DNA of 64,000 nucleotides from Aureobasidium sp. EXF-3400 (Eukaryota; Ascomycota; Dothideomycetes; Dothideales; Saccotheciaceae): assembly GCA_024195585.1 (NCBI GenBank), contig SWBL01000034.1:62001-126000 (forward strand), given 5' to 3'. Shown piece after piece: positions 1 through 10,299 of this stretch. The position numbers and the translations under genes were made by a program. Position 1 is the stretch's first letter; each line of letters starts with the position of its first letter. The notes under the pieces were generated by a model. The model made no database searches and was not told where the DNA came from. It saw only the letters and a program-made list of their open reading frames with translations.

Positions 1-1
1 A

Positions 2-388
2 TCGATGAAAGCACAAGCGGCCATAGTCAATCTCTACACACCTAGTGATACATTAAGTTTGCATCGGGACGTGAGCGAGGAATGCGACAGACCGCTGGTC
101 AGTATTTCTTTGGGATGTGATGCCATCTTCATGGCAGGCCTAGAGGGCAGCAAAGGTGTTGCAGTTCGGTTACGATCTGGAGATGCCCTTGTCATGTCTG
201 GTCCTGCTCGGTATGCGTGGCACGGCGTGCCTCAAATATTGCCAGGCACCTGCCCAGAATGGATGGCGGATTGGCCTTGTAGAGAGCATGCATCAGAAGC
301 AGAGACATATGAACACTGGAAAGGGTGGATGGCGCGTAAGAGAATCAATCTCAATGTGCGACAGATGTGGGAGTGGCTTGATGCATGA
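2..388 (+). CDS. AlkB-like 2OG-Fe(II) dioxygenase, 3' part only
   Basis: The reading frame is already open at the window edge, so only the C-terminal ~128 residues are present. They carry the ALKBH1/Abh1-type catalytic core: an H-x-D iron-binding motif (LHRDVSEE), the distal histidine in AWHGVP, and the 2-oxoglutarate-binding Arg region near the end (RINLNVRQ). Family members use Fe(II) and 2-oxoglutarate to remove alkyl groups from nucleic acids, acting on DNA or tRNA. The gene ends in TGA at 386-388. The start and N-terminal domain lie outside the window, so substrate class cannot be judged. The first ATG visible, at position 5, is internal and should not be taken as the start. Confidence 0.85.
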   Translation, partial: SMKAQAAIVNLYTPSDTLSLHRDVSEECDRPLVSISLGCDAIFMAGLEGSKGVAVRLRSGDALVMSGPARYAWHGVPQILPGTCPEWMADWPCREHASEAETYEHWKGWMARKRINLNVRQMWEWLDA

Positions 389-541
389 CTCAATCTCTTG
401 TATCAGAATGCATTTTTTGCTGTATGTACGAACAGCTGTATACATGTAGATATGTCGAGTACACAAAGATCGCTCCGAGTTTGGTTTCCTGCATAGACTG
501 ATATATTGCAAATGCAACGGGAGAGAGAGGTGGAAACACAA

Positions 542-753
542 CCTCCCCGTGTGCTGGAGTATGTAACGCATGCAGCTATAACAATGCATAATACTATAGG
601 GATTAGGACAGTGCCCATTGAGAGGCGGCAATTTATCGGCTCTCTATGGTCACGCCTCCATTACCGAACACATTTGTGCCTTTTTGTAGTGTATACTTTG
701 CTCTTTACTGTAGGGAGTACGAAGGAAGTTACAGGCAAAAGCACACGGGGAGG
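542..753 (-). mobile_element. MITE-like element, copy 1 (212 bp)
   Basis: Both ends carry the same 14-bp terminal inverted repeat (CCTCCCCGTGTGCT and its complement), and the similarity extends to a TGTAAC about 20 bp in. The whole element is the reverse complement of the copy at 41177-41390, at roughly 89% identity by eye. It contains no transposase. It ends 120 bp before the ATG of the cupin gene, so it may lie in that gene's promoter or 5' leader. The flanks show only AA on each side, not the 11-bp duplication of copy 3. Superfamily assignment rests on copy 3. Confidence 0.85.
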
Positions 754-873
754 AAATGTCGATCTGAAACAGCCCATGACGAAAGTGCTTACAAGATCAA
801 CTTGGAGCTTCACAATCGAACCAAGCATCTTCTACCAACCCTAGCTACCTACCTATACAAACACGTCTCGACC

Positions 874-1668
874 ATGACTTCGACAGTTGATCCTTCACTT
901 CCACCACTAAAGCCTGTCTACGAGCCAAAAGACAGTTCAGCCCCACGCAACGAATCACCACACTTGGCCAAACTCATCTCCACCCTGCAACTCCAACAAC
1001 ACATCGAGGGAGGCTACTTTGTCGAAACAGACCGCGACGTCAACCGCGTACCAAATCCCTTCCTCAATACCTCTCCTTCAGCGTCAGACAGCGAGCAAAC
1101 AACCTTCTACACCTCTACCGGCGCCGTAAGCGCAAACCTCAGCAACAAGCTTACCGACGCCGACAAGAATGCAACCAAGACCACAGAGTCTGAGAACGAT
1201 CAGGACAAGACAAGAAATGCAAGCACCAGTATCCACTACCTCTTGACTCCCGAGTCGCCCATGGGTGCTTTCCACCGCAACAGAGGCAGAACAATTCATA
1301 CGCTACACAGAGGACGAGGTCGCTACGTCATCATCCATGCCGACGAGGTCATGCCCGAATACGATTCACACTCGGGCATCAGATTAAAAGCAAGAGTAGA
1401 GACATTTATCGTTGGTCAGAATGTGGAGAAAGGAGAGAAGTTGCAGTGGATCGTTGATGGTGGAAAGTACAAGAGTAGCTTTTTGCTGTCACTCGAGGGA
1501 GAAGACCCTGCCGACAACGAGGGTCTCCTCATTAGCGAGACGGTCGTCCCGGGCTTTGAGTACAGCGATCATGACTTTATGAGAATTGAACGACTAGAGG
1601 CGCTGGTAACCAAAGAGCAGGCCGATGAGATGAGGTGGATGCTTAGAAAGGACGACAAGCCAGTCTGA
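874..1668 (+). CDS. DUF985 (cupin_5) family protein
   Basis: A 264-residue intronless protein. The N-terminal stretch is Pro/Ser rich. The DUF985 cupin fold follows: LQQHIEGGYFVE, then an inserted Ser/Thr/Asn-rich segment, then SIHYLLTP, FHRNRGRTIHTLHRG, GKYKSSFLL and VVPGFEYSDHDF. The order of these motifs matches the family, whose members are small beta-barrel proteins of unknown biochemical role. ATG 874 is preferred because it directly precedes the conserved part and lies downstream of the transposon; the frame is open back to an ATG at 646, but that start sits inside the MITE. The loop of about 65 residues between the first two cupin strands (residues ~60-125) is long and low-complexity. 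Confidence 0.82.
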   Translation: MTSTVDPSLPPLKPVYEPKDSSAPRNESPHLAKLISTLQLQQHIEGGYFVETDRDVNRVPNPFLNTSPSASDSEQTTFYTSTGAVSANLSNKLTDADKNATKTTESENDQDKTRNASTSIHYLLTPESPMGAFHRNRGRTIHTLHRGRGRYVIIHADEVMPEYDSHSGIRLKARVETFIVGQNVEKGEKLQWIVDGGKYKSSFLLSLEGEDPADNEGLLISETVVPGFEYSDHDFMRIERLEALVTKEQADEMRWMLRKDDKPV

Positions 1669-1863
1669 GCATGACGAGAAAGAGTACAGGATGACATGCA
1701 TGTGCATACGAGTGACGGTGGACAATCGACGCGAAAAGACAAACATATTATTACTGCTCTGCTATTGAATCTCAAGAGGTATAGTGCATAAACCAGCTGA
1801 TCGCTCATAATCATCATCCCTGTGTTCCAGCCATCCGTTACTTCGTTGACTTTTATGTTTTGA

Positions 1864-3408
1864 TTACACCTTGCCGTGGGTAGCAACGCCGTCATTGGGT
1901 CCGGCCGCGGCATAGGCTGCCTCCTTGCGCTCAGCCTCGAGGGCGGCAGCGTTAGTGGTCTGTGGACGAGTGTCCGCTTCAGAGAAGACCTTGGTGGGCT
2001 CACCAGTGCTCTCGCCCGAGGGAATGCTAGCGCTGGGTTGTCTGCTGACGGCAGGGCTGGTAGGAGGAAGGTCGTTGGTGGTTGTGCCAGTTGAGCTTCT
2101 AAGAACCTCATACCACTTGGTGGCGTCCTGAGGAGTGTGTGCTTTGAAGGCATACTCGTGTGACATAGAGAGCTTGTTGCCAATGCTGCTGCCCGAAACG
2201 TCCTTGCCCTTGACCTGGAATTTGAGACCATCGAGGGCACCAATCATGCAGTCGGGGAGGTACAGAGAAGTCTCGGGAACGGGGTCCTTTGCGAAGTCGT
2301 CGTCGGTCTTGAACTCGTGCATGTACTTGGATGGAGTAATGACCCAGAACGAGGACTCGTACTTCTTAAGCAACTTGCCCTTGCGCTCGAGGGAGCCAGC
2401 AATCAGGGGCTCGGTAGCTCTGTGGTTCTGGTTGGGGAAGCTGATGTTGGACATGGTACGTGGAGGAGCGTTGGGGTCGATCAAGACCTGGTTGTTGCGC
2501 TGGACGAAGCCGTTCCACTCGAAGTCGGGGGCAACCTGCTGAGCGGTGCTGGTCATGTTGCCATACATTGTACGAGTCTGCTCGGCCTGGTTGCTGACAA
2601 CTTGGTTGAACTGGCCCAAGCCATTCTGCATGGTAGTGAGGATGTGGGCCTCGAACTGGGCAAAGCTGTTCTGAACAGCGACGATATCGTTGCGGTTGTT
2701 GTTCTCCTCAATGATCTGCTTGTTCAGACGGTGGTAGACACCGCGTTGAAGGACGTAGGGGTCTTCGTGTGCGCTGATCTTGCCACCGGTGCTTTCAAAG
2801 GAAGATGTGTGCTGGCCAAGCAACTCGATGTGCTTCTGCGATGTTGCGCGAGCCTTGTCGACGAGCTTGCCTCCCTTGCCAGCACCCTTGTTAAGCTCCT
2901 TGGTCTTGTTCTTGATCTCGGTGTGGAGACGCTCGAAGATGGGCAGAACCGAACCCTTGAGGAGCTTTGCTGTCTCGGCGTGCGAGTTGGAAATGCCCTA
3001 GTGCTGCTGTTCAGTTTCATACTTGGCTGTTAGAATGCTTGTCGTCATACCTGAGTATTTGAGCGGATAGTGTCAAAGGTGCCAGCGACACCGCCCAGGT
3101 TCTGGTCGAAGTGGTGGCCTTCCTTGAGGGGGGACGACACAGTCTGCCATGGGTCATCAATATGTCGGGCAGTCTAGAAGGTGGTCGGGAGTTGGACTGA
3201 CCTTGAGCACCTTCTCGTACTCCTTGGCGTGAGCGTGTTGCATCTTCTCAGTGGCCGAGACATAGTCCTCGAGGTAACCGCAAGCGTGCTTCCATGCCTG
3301 TAGGCGCTCGTGGAAGAGCTTGGTTACCTCACTGGTGTCCTCATCAGGGATGGCATCGTCGTCGTTGGTCATGGTTCTGGTAGGCAGGGTGCGTTCTGTA
3401 GAAGCCAT
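1864..3408 (-). CDS. slm1: Slm1/2-like PI(4,5)P2-binding PH-domain protein
   Basis: Three exons (3408-3202, 3143-3051, 2997-1864) give 477 residues; both introns are phase 0. Residues ~30-240 form the helical F-BAR-like region of the Slm family (HERLQAWKHACGYLEDYV, then KTKELNKGAGKGGKLVDKAR). A PH domain spans ~296-401 (GSLERKGKLLKKYESSFWVI through the terminal helix DATKWYEVL). A Ser/Pro/Thr-rich tail follows. In yeast, Slm1 and Slm2 bind PI(4,5)P2 at eisosomes and the plasma membrane, and activate TORC2 toward Ypk1. The tail lacks an obvious calcineurin PxIxIT site by eye. Assignment to the family is firm; pathway role is by analogy. Confidence 0.85.
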
Positions 3409-3857
3409 GTTTGCGGTTGTGAGTGTGATATTGGAGTTCGAGTCTAGAGGATAGAAAGATCAGAAGAGGGATTCTCTCAAAAGTTTGGAGAGTTGCCAGG
3501 ACACTGCCACCCACGCTGGACGATGGGACGCGGGGTAAATGAGACGAAAGCTTGCCTGGTTGTTCGGTGCAATCTGTGAGAATAATGTCGCCGCGATTGC
3601 AAGATATCTAAAAAGTGATCTTTCTCAACGTGCGTGTGACAGCCCCTTGTACTTATATCGAGTTTCTTGCGAAACGTCAACTCTCTCATCCGGATCTTGG
3701 TGGATAACTCTTGCAATGACGATTAGCCTTTGAGCAAGCAAGCCACTGTCGTAAATCGGGGGCTCGTGCTGCTGTTCGAGGCCATCAATCATCCCGCATT
3801 GGTTGGCGTTTCCCAGCCAACAAGAAGTCAGGACCCTTTCAAATCTCGACACCACCC

Positions 3858-3868
3858 GTCGAAAGCCA
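3858..3868 (+). repeat. Target-site duplication, left (11 bp)
   Basis: GTCGAAAGCCA directly precedes the left inverted repeat of MITE copy 3 and recurs perfectly at 4093-4103 directly after the right one. The length of 11 bp fits Mutator-like elements, which make 9-11 bp duplications. Confidence 0.9.
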
Positions 3869-4092
3869 CCTCTCCGTGTGCGAAAGACAGTTACAAAGTA
3901 GCTATGGAAATGTACAATCCTTTTATAAAGAATATGGTTTCCATAGAGAGAACCCCATTAAAGGCTATCTTAGCGGCTAAGCCCATTTTCGAGTTATAAC
4001 TGTGCATTCCGATAGCTTATAACAACTTATATCTCGTGATGGAGAAGGCGTTAATTATAAGATTGTGACTCTGTCTTTAGCACACGGGGAGG
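3869..4092. mobile_element. MITE-like element, copy 3 (224 bp), Mutator-type TSD
   Basis: Its termini match those of copies 1 and 2 (CCTCTCCGTGTGC on the left, AGCACACGGGGAGG on the right). The two ends of this copy pair over about 22 bp, extending through AAAGACAG. The interior differs from copies 1 and 2 and includes a further perfect 9-bp inverted repeat (CTATGGAAA at 3902-3910 and its complement at 3938-3946). It encodes nothing. Perfect 11-bp direct repeats flank it, so the insertion is probably the youngest of the three. It lies about 460 bp upstream of the slm1-like start codon. Confidence 0.9.
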
Positions 4093-4103
4093 GTCGAAAG
4101 CCA
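4093..4103 (+). repeat. Target-site duplication, right (11 bp)
   Basis: Second copy of GTCGAAAGCCA, immediately after the right terminus of MITE copy 3; identical to 3858-3868. Confidence 0.9.
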
Positions 4104-4878
4104 CAAAGCCCACCGCGACGGCACGCTGCCACACTTCACCGTTTTCTAAAGGACAAGGGGAGGCATGTGCAAGCCGTTTACAGATGTGGCTTTGGGCAAC
4201 AGGCGGTGAAGAAGCTGTAACATACCTTCGAGTATCGAGCCATGATATCACATTGCCTTTGTCTACCAAGCGATCATATCTTCTCCGTATATACTATATC
4301 GCATGAGCTATGGTGATCAATGGGCTTTGACGCAAAAAGTGTACAATAACTCTAGAGACGCAACCGAATTGTCTGGCCCTCCACACGCACTCTGGTTATT
4401 TGCCCGCATATCAAACGTCAACTGTCACTCATGCAGTTTCAATGGCAGATGGGCTCTTGCTAACTCTGTAGATGCAAGTCTCCGAGCTCGTATAGACACA
4501 TGAAATGCAATCAACAAGATATGGAATTAGGTGACAGGGTCACACAGCTGGCCAGCCTTTCATGGTTCTAACCGTATGGGGCTAGCGCAAGTTTTCAGGT
4601 CTCGTTCACCTTGGACGTATGCACCGAGAAGGAATGAACGATGTCGTGTGAGAAAGGATTGGCATACCAACAACGTCGTGACTCTCGTTCGCATTTCGGT
4701 AACGGCTGGACATAGTATAACAAGGGTAAGAAGGATGAGGAAAGACGAAGAAAAAGCAGTAGAGACTCATACGCCAAAGTCGTGCTTCCGAGAGAACGAA
4801 AACCAAAAAGAAGAAACAACGCCGCTCGTGTGTTTTGTTGCAAAAACGCCGGTCTCCCAATGCATATGCTCTGAAGAA

Positions 4879-7579
4879 TCACCACAACTCACTCTTTTCT
4901 TCGTCTTGCCAGAGGCTGCTCTGATCACCGAATGGCTGTGAGTCGGTTGAATATCCCAAGTAATCCGTCTGACTCGTGTTATTGGTGGAAGTCTCGTGGA
5001 TGTTCTGGGCAGGTATTTCGGCGCCGGCAGAAGCGTGAGAGTCAGACTGGTGCTGCTACAGGCATGTCAGATTAGTCATTCGGACAATAGTAGATGAATT
5101 GTTTGCTTGCACGTACCTTTCCGTCCGCCGCAAGACCGTCTTGTTGCTGCTCTAGCGGCTGCTGCTGCTGAAGTTGAAGTTGCTGCTGTTGCTGTTGCTG
5201 GTGCTGCTGTTGCTGCTGTCTAGCCTGTGCCGTCTTCTGTGCCACTGGAACTTGGCTTTGAGGGTGATACATCTGCACTTTGGCCAGATAGCTGTACATG
5301 AAGTTCGAGAGCAGGACTTGGCTGTGTAGTGGCCTCCTAGGGTTGGCGAGCTTCATGTGTGCCATTCGGTAGATGGCACGCTCCTCCAGTATGCTGAACC
5401 GCGTCCAATTGTAATCGATGTCTGGCCGCAGGATTCTCGGAGCTGGCTCTGGCGAAGGTGCACGCAGAGACTCTTTTGGCGCATGATATTGCTGCCTCTG
5501 CTCTTTTGATCGCTTGCCACCCCCAAAGATGGCGGACAGGATGCCCGAGTCCTTGTCTTTCCTGCCATCCGCAGACTTCCTCGAGCTTTCCTTCTTGCGC
5601 TCTTCCTCAAGTCTGAAGCTCTCGCGATCGAGTACTAATGATTCTCGACCTTTGGGAATAATAGCGTTGCCATCGATGGAAGACTGAAGGACGTCCAAGC
5701 GGGTCTTCTCTGCAGCCTTGGGATGTTGCTTAGCAGCAGCCTTCGATTTCTTGGACGCCTCCTTTTCACGCTCTTTGTCTTCCTCTTTCCTGCGCTCCTT
5801 CTCTTTGTCTTTCTCCTCGCTACCAAGAAGCCAATTCCAGCTAGTCTTGCGACTATCCTTCTTCTCAACTTTCTTCTCTTCGTATGTTGGTACCATAGTG
5901 AGAGCATCTGTCCGTGTATTTCCGCTGCCAGGAAGAGGTGATGGGTGAGAGGATATGTCTTCCAGCGTAGATTTGGTGGACCGAGACGAATTAGAGTGAA
6001 TGAGGGAAGGTCGGGAGTGAGCACCTCTAGCACTGGGTCGAGTACGTGGCGGGCCATGATGCTGTGTCGGCCCGTGTGAAGGAGCGGTTGAATGCTGCTG
6101 CTGCTGCTGCTGAGATGGAAGCGGCGTAGATGGTGGGACATGTGATGATTTTCGCTCTGGAACCGTGAAGCTGTTGGCAGCTGGAGGCGTCTCGACTATC
6201 TGCGGGATTGGACTACTAGCACCGGGAATGGGAGCAGTCGTCCGACCATTGGTAGCAATCTTCGAATGGAAAGTAGTGACAGGGTTGGAGCTCTGAAGAG
6301 AAGCACCATCCTTGGCTTGGCTAGCATTTGTTTTATGTTGAGCCAGATCTTCTGAAGAGGCAGAGGTCAGACGTCCAGCGCCAGCAGCAGTATCACGAGC
6401 TAGGGCAGGCTCAGTCTGTACACGATTGATGCTGGGGGACGACGGCTCTCGCATTGACAGCGCGGGCGAGGGCGCGCGGCTCCCCTCACCATCGGATTCA
6501 GATTGCCTGCTGTTTTCAAGTTGGCGGCTGAGGCCTCGTCTGGAGAAGGGTGCACGATCCTTGCGCATATAAGTTCTTGTAGAACGCTTCAGCGTGGGAC
6601 CAGGAGCAGGCAGAATAGGTGCGTCGGCCATCTGAACACCCGAATCGAGACTATTCCTAGCAGAATCAAGACCGACGTTGTTGACCAGACCTTCCAGCTC
6701 TTGCAAGTTTTCGGCTGTGGGTGAAACCTGTGCTTGCTCCCTCTCTGATCGTTTCCGTTGCAAGCGTTCCGCACCGTCTTCATACCCCTTTGACGAATCG
6801 ATCTGGCGTGAAAGCATGCTCTTCTTCCTTGTGAGACTACTACCGGAGTTTGACCTTTCCACACCAGGCATCAGGGAGTCTCCAGACCCAGAGCGCTTCC
6901 TTATCCGATCAACGCGGTCCTCGACAAATGTCTTGAATTCTTTAGGGGCAAGTTCGGGGTGTAAGCGCGCTGGTACCCAAAACAAGCGCGAGGCTTCATC
7001 ATCGTCAGTAGGCTCTGGTGAAGTGGGAGCGGATGCGCCAAAGCTGGGGAGATCTGGGTCTGCATTGTCGACACTCATGGACATGCGGCGAATGGCTTGC
7101 AGGTTGTTGAGCTCTTGAGCTACCGCGGCAGGACTCGACTCATAGTCAATGTCGTTCAGGGGAAATTGCTGGACTGCCGTGTCGGCCGACGACGACGACT
7201 TTCTAGATAAGGTCGGAGGTGAAGACGAGTCCAGAGGAAGGTTCTCGGAGCCGAGACTGCCCTTGCGCGCAGGCGTATCGGATGAGGGTAGTTTCTCGTT
7301 GCTACCCGTCTGCTGGAGTGGAGAGCGGGGCGGCGAAGAGCGCTTGGTATCGAGATACGAGGGCGCAAGTTGGTAGGTCTCTAAAGCTGATCCCACGAAA
7401 CTCAGAGGTCGCGAATTGCGGTTCGAGGGCGTCAGGTAATCGTCGTCGTCGCTGCCGTACATGCCTCCGATGGCCTCTGTAACGTGGTGGTTGTCGTCGG
7501 ATATGGAGATTTGCGGCGTATGCCTGCGCACATAGCTCGGCGCATCGTGTGAGGCCTGCAGGAGGTCAGCCTGTGGCAT
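4879..7579 (-). CDS. zds1: Zds1/Zds2-like PP2A regulator with polyQ tract
   Basis: Two exons. The main exon runs 7579-5117. Its frame would stop soon after, but a GTACGT donor at 5116 and a CTAAT...TAG acceptor near 5056 join it in phase to 5055-4879. The product is 879 residues ending EEKSELW. The protein is mostly disordered Ser/Pro/Lys-rich sequence. The recognisable part is the C-terminal Zds domain near residues 716-775 (DIDYNWTRFSILEERAIYRM, KLANPRRPLHSQVLLSNFMY). A polyglutamine stretch follows it. Yeast Zds proteins bind the PP2A B-subunit Cdc55 and control mitotic entry and polarity. A start by splicing is also possible: ATGCAG at 7620-7615 followed by a 59-nt GTGCGT...CTGCAG intron joins in frame at 7555. 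Confidence 0.78.
5131..5219 (-). repeat. Imperfect CAG/CAA repeat coding polyGln
   Basis: Interrupted CTG/TTG triplets on the + strand (CAG/CAA in the coding sense) encode a Gln-rich tract with Leu, His and Pro interruptions, directly after the Zds domain. Pure runs are short, so the tract is probably only moderately length-variable. Confidence 0.9.
6093..6112 (-). repeat. Short pure CAG repeat in zds1-like gene
   Basis: About six uninterrupted CTG triplets on the + strand encode a short polyGln in the disordered middle of the protein. This is the purest triplet run in the window and so the likeliest length-polymorphic site. Confidence 0.85.
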
Positions 7580-7620
7580 TTTCGGTCGACTGGCGGTCGT
7601 CTGATGATACGCACCTGCAT

Positions 7621-8053
7621 GGCGAGGGGAAAAAGAGGCAGTCGAGGGAGAAGCCAGTCACTTCAGGAGACCGTCATACACGCGACATGGGCCACGACAT
7701 CAGACTCGTGGCAGAAGCACACTATGAACCACACCAAAGATGTTGGATAGGAATAAACAAGCAACAATAATACAAGACATGTTTATTCTTCGCTTCCCTG
7801 AACTGCTCGGGGCCTGACAAGCAGCCTTGGCAAACGCTGTTCACTCGGAATCTGAGAAGCCGAGCGACCCTCGGACATCAGCGCCAAAACACTGCTTGCT
7901 TACTGCCCGCCTATCCTTCTTGCTCATCTCTTCGATGATTGCCTCGCATCCTTGCTGTTGTTGCAAATCCTAATTTTCCAGAGCTGGGTATCTTGATGCT
8001 AAATCCACCGCCTTAACTCCATCCATGCATTCATCCCACTTGCCGCCGCTCTC
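7621..8053. other. Intergenic, 5' of zds1-like gene and 3' of gem1
   Basis: 433 bp between the two minus-strand genes. It should hold the zds1 promoter and the gem1 terminator. No distinct motif was recognised. Confidence 0.5.
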
Positions 8054-9919
8054 CTAGTTGCTGGCTGCTATACTTTTCCTCCACATGATGGCCAAAGCTG
8101 CTCCCGCGCATATAGCCGCTCCTACCCCGATGTACAAGTTTGTTCGATCCACATCCGATTCCTCGTTCTTGGGAAATGCCGTCGAAGGGAACGTCGCGCT
8201 CTCGGCGAGGTGCACAAAGAACTCCGAAACACTTGCCCAGGTCACGCTTACGTGAAGCGGTTTTGGTACACGCAGCTCTTCCGTGTAGTGGTCAGGCTGC
8301 ATCTCACTCCGCTGTACTGCTCTGTCTTGGTCTGCCTTCAGAGCCGTGTACACGGCCGGTAAATTCTCGAGGTGAGCATACTTCTTGCGCATCTCGACGA
8401 TATAACCAAAGCTGTCAGGATCGCTAGAATCGTACGTGTAGCAAAGAAGGTCACAGGCTTCAAGCTTGGCCTGGTTCTCCAGCACAGCAGGTTCAAGCTC
8501 GCCAAGCTCTTTCAGGATGAGATAGCATTGCCGTCCGCCAGGTAGCTCGACACTGTTGACGGCGATCTCTGGTTTGATGGTTGGATGATAGGTTGTGCTA
8601 AAAGGCCTGTTGAGAAAGGCTGACAACAAACTCGACTTGCCACTGCCGCCAGCACCAATGACATAGCACAAGAAGACGTTTCGTTCGACGCGACCAGGCT
8701 TGTTACGTCGCTTGCGAGCTTTGGTGACCTTTAGTGCAGCGGTGGTGCCTCCGCGTTGGGGACTCTCAAAGCCAAGATAGGCCAGGTATTCAAGTGTGAC
8801 TTTGGGTTCTTCGTAGGTTGTCATGCTCCATTGCGCCAGCCAACCTTGCAAAGTGATGTGGCCAGCCTCGTTACGAACGGTACAAGAAGGGAAGTCGGAC
8901 TCGATCCAGGAAGAGGGAAGACCAGGGGTCGGTGCGAACAAAGCGGCGAGCTCGGAGTCGTTGAGGCCTCCATCGTTGTCCTTGTCATGCAAAAGGAACA
9001 GATCGACGAAGAAGCGGTAGCCTGAAGGACTGAGCTCGGCAGAGGAAGAGGAAGCAACATCAAACTTGGGATGCAAGAAGGTGTCCTTGAGACTTAGACT
9101 ATCGGTGTACTGAAACTTGCGTAGGATGATCCATATTGTCTCATGACGACCCTTTTCGGCAAACATTTTGTTGAGGAGGATGAAGCCGTCGATATCGATA
9201 CCACCTGAGTGGGCGTGGACAGAGCGCTTGATGCTAACAAGGTCTTGGTCAGACAGGGGTTTTTCGAAACATTTGAGCTGGAAATCCAGGATCTCTGCGT
9301 CGTTAAGCAGGCCATCTTGATCCTTGTCGCACAGATAGAAGATTCTGCGGAGAGCAGAGACAGCAGCAGGCTTGAGCGAAGACTCTTTGGCGTCGTAGAT
9401 GGGAGCAATGGGGTGGGTGACAGCCTTTTGGCACAGGAAAAAGACTTCATTGATGTTGTGGTGCTCGCGGGCGCTGGTGCGGATGCACGAGTCAATCTCT
9501 TTGAACTCTTGCATGACGGGCAGCATCTCTTCATCGACGACTTGTTGAGTCGAGACATTCTTGGACAGGTCGGCCTTGTTGGCGGTAAGGACAACGGGGA
9601 CATTGACGCCTAAGGAGCGGAAGTAGGGCAGCCAGAAGAGGGCGACACGCTCGTAGCTGTAGTGGTCCGAGTAGACGAGAAGGATGACATTGGACTTGCG
9701 CAGCTCGTTGCGCAGGTTGTCGCGTTCTTGGGGAAGGGCCGAAGTGTCGACGATGGTGGTGGTGACGCTTTGCGGCGTGCCCAGGGTGGGTGGGATGGAG
9801 ATGGGCGGCAGCACAGGCTGGATTCTGTTGGTGACGAAGAGGTCCTTGACCAGCGAGGTGATCAGACTCGACTTGCCCGTGCCTTCGTCGCCGCAGACGC
9901 AGACGCGCACCGTCGCCAT
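8054..9919 (-). CDS. gem1: Mitochondrial Rho GTPase Gem1 (Miro)
   Basis: A single 621-residue exon with the full Miro architecture. A first GTPase domain has its P-loop at residues 10-17 (GDEGTGKSS) and TANKAD as its base-recognition motif. Two EF-hand pairs follow, with calcium loops [12 protein letters not shown] and [13 protein letters not shown] second GTPase domain has P-loop [10 protein letters not shown] single C-terminal membrane anchor ([18 protein letters not shown]) is followed by a short Arg/Lys tail. The protein sits in the mitochondrial outer membrane facing the cytosol. In yeast it regulates ER-mitochondria contacts and mitochondrial inheritance. Length and domain order match the family. 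The start shares a divergent promoter with creC. Confidence 0.95.
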   Translation of the reverse strand: MATVRVCVCGDEGTGKSSLITSLVKDLFVTNRIQPVLPPISIPPTLGTPQSVTTTIVDTSALPQERDNLRNELRKSNVILLVYSDHYSYERVALFWLPYFRSLGVNVPVVLTANKADLSKNVSTQQVVDEEMLPVMQEFKEIDSCIRTSAREHHNINEVFFLCQKAVTHPIAPIYDAKESSLKPAAVSALRRIFYLCDKDQDGLLNDAEILDFQLKCFEKPLSDQDLVSIKRSVHAHSGGIDIDGFILLNKMFAEKGRHETIWIILRKFQYTDSLSLKDTFLHPKFDVASSSSAELSPSGYRFFVDLFLLHDKDNDGGLNDSELAALFAPTPGLPSSWIESDFPSCTVRNEAGHITLQGWLAQWSMTTYEEPKVTLEYLAYLGFESPQRGGTTAALKVTKARKRRNKPGRVERNVFLCYVIGAGGSGKSSLLSAFLNRPFSTTYHPTIKPEIAVNSVELPGGRQCYLILKELGELEPAVLENQAKLEACDLLCYTYDSSDPDSFGYIVEMRKKYAHLENLPAVYTALKADQDRAVQRSEMQPDHYTEELRVPKPLHVSVTWASVSEFFVHLAESATFPSTAFPKNEESDVDRTNLYIGVGAAICAGAALAIMWRKSIAASN

Positions 9920-10299
9920 GCTGCTGTACGGGAGATGAAGTGGTCAGTTCGCAGACGAAGTAGAGCAAGCAGCAAGCAGCAGGCGCAATCGAGGCGGAAA
10001 CATTTCCCCGCTATGCGGATCGGCCTTTCCCCACACGTCGGCTGCTGTCGCGTGGGTCTGGATCGCACTCGCGCCTCTTAAACATTGCACATCCATCTCC
10101 TGCTCTACTTGTCGCTTGTCGAGGTTGAAATGCTGTCTCACTAGTGTCCCTGTCGTCTTCCACATTGATATCTCGAGTCAAGGCTCGCTGCATCAGACCT
10201 TGCGACAGTGCCTTGATCCAGCATACCTTAGCCCAGCGCTGCATCCACTCGACACGCCAACCTAGAAGCCTCGACACCCGACCCTGATTTCTTGTCGCA
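9920..10299. promoter_or_regulatory. Divergent promoter gem1 / creC
   Basis: 380 bp separates the two start codons, so both promoters and leaders must be here. No specific transcription-factor site is claimed. Confidence 0.6.

Larger units (their letters stand above)
3409..4878. other. Intergenic region containing MITE copy 3
   Basis: These 1.47 kb separate the 5' end of the slm1-like gene from the 3' end of the zds1-like gene. The only structure I can support is the inverted-repeat element at 3869-4092 with its target-site duplication. Scattered short ORFs on both strands show no family motif. 3409-3857 is the likely slm1 promoter and leader. Confidence 0.6.

Noticed and set aside
2317..3033. 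238-codon plus-strand ORF opposite the slm1-like gene.
   Set aside because: It is the antisense of a conserved BAR/PH coding region and crosses its intron acceptor.
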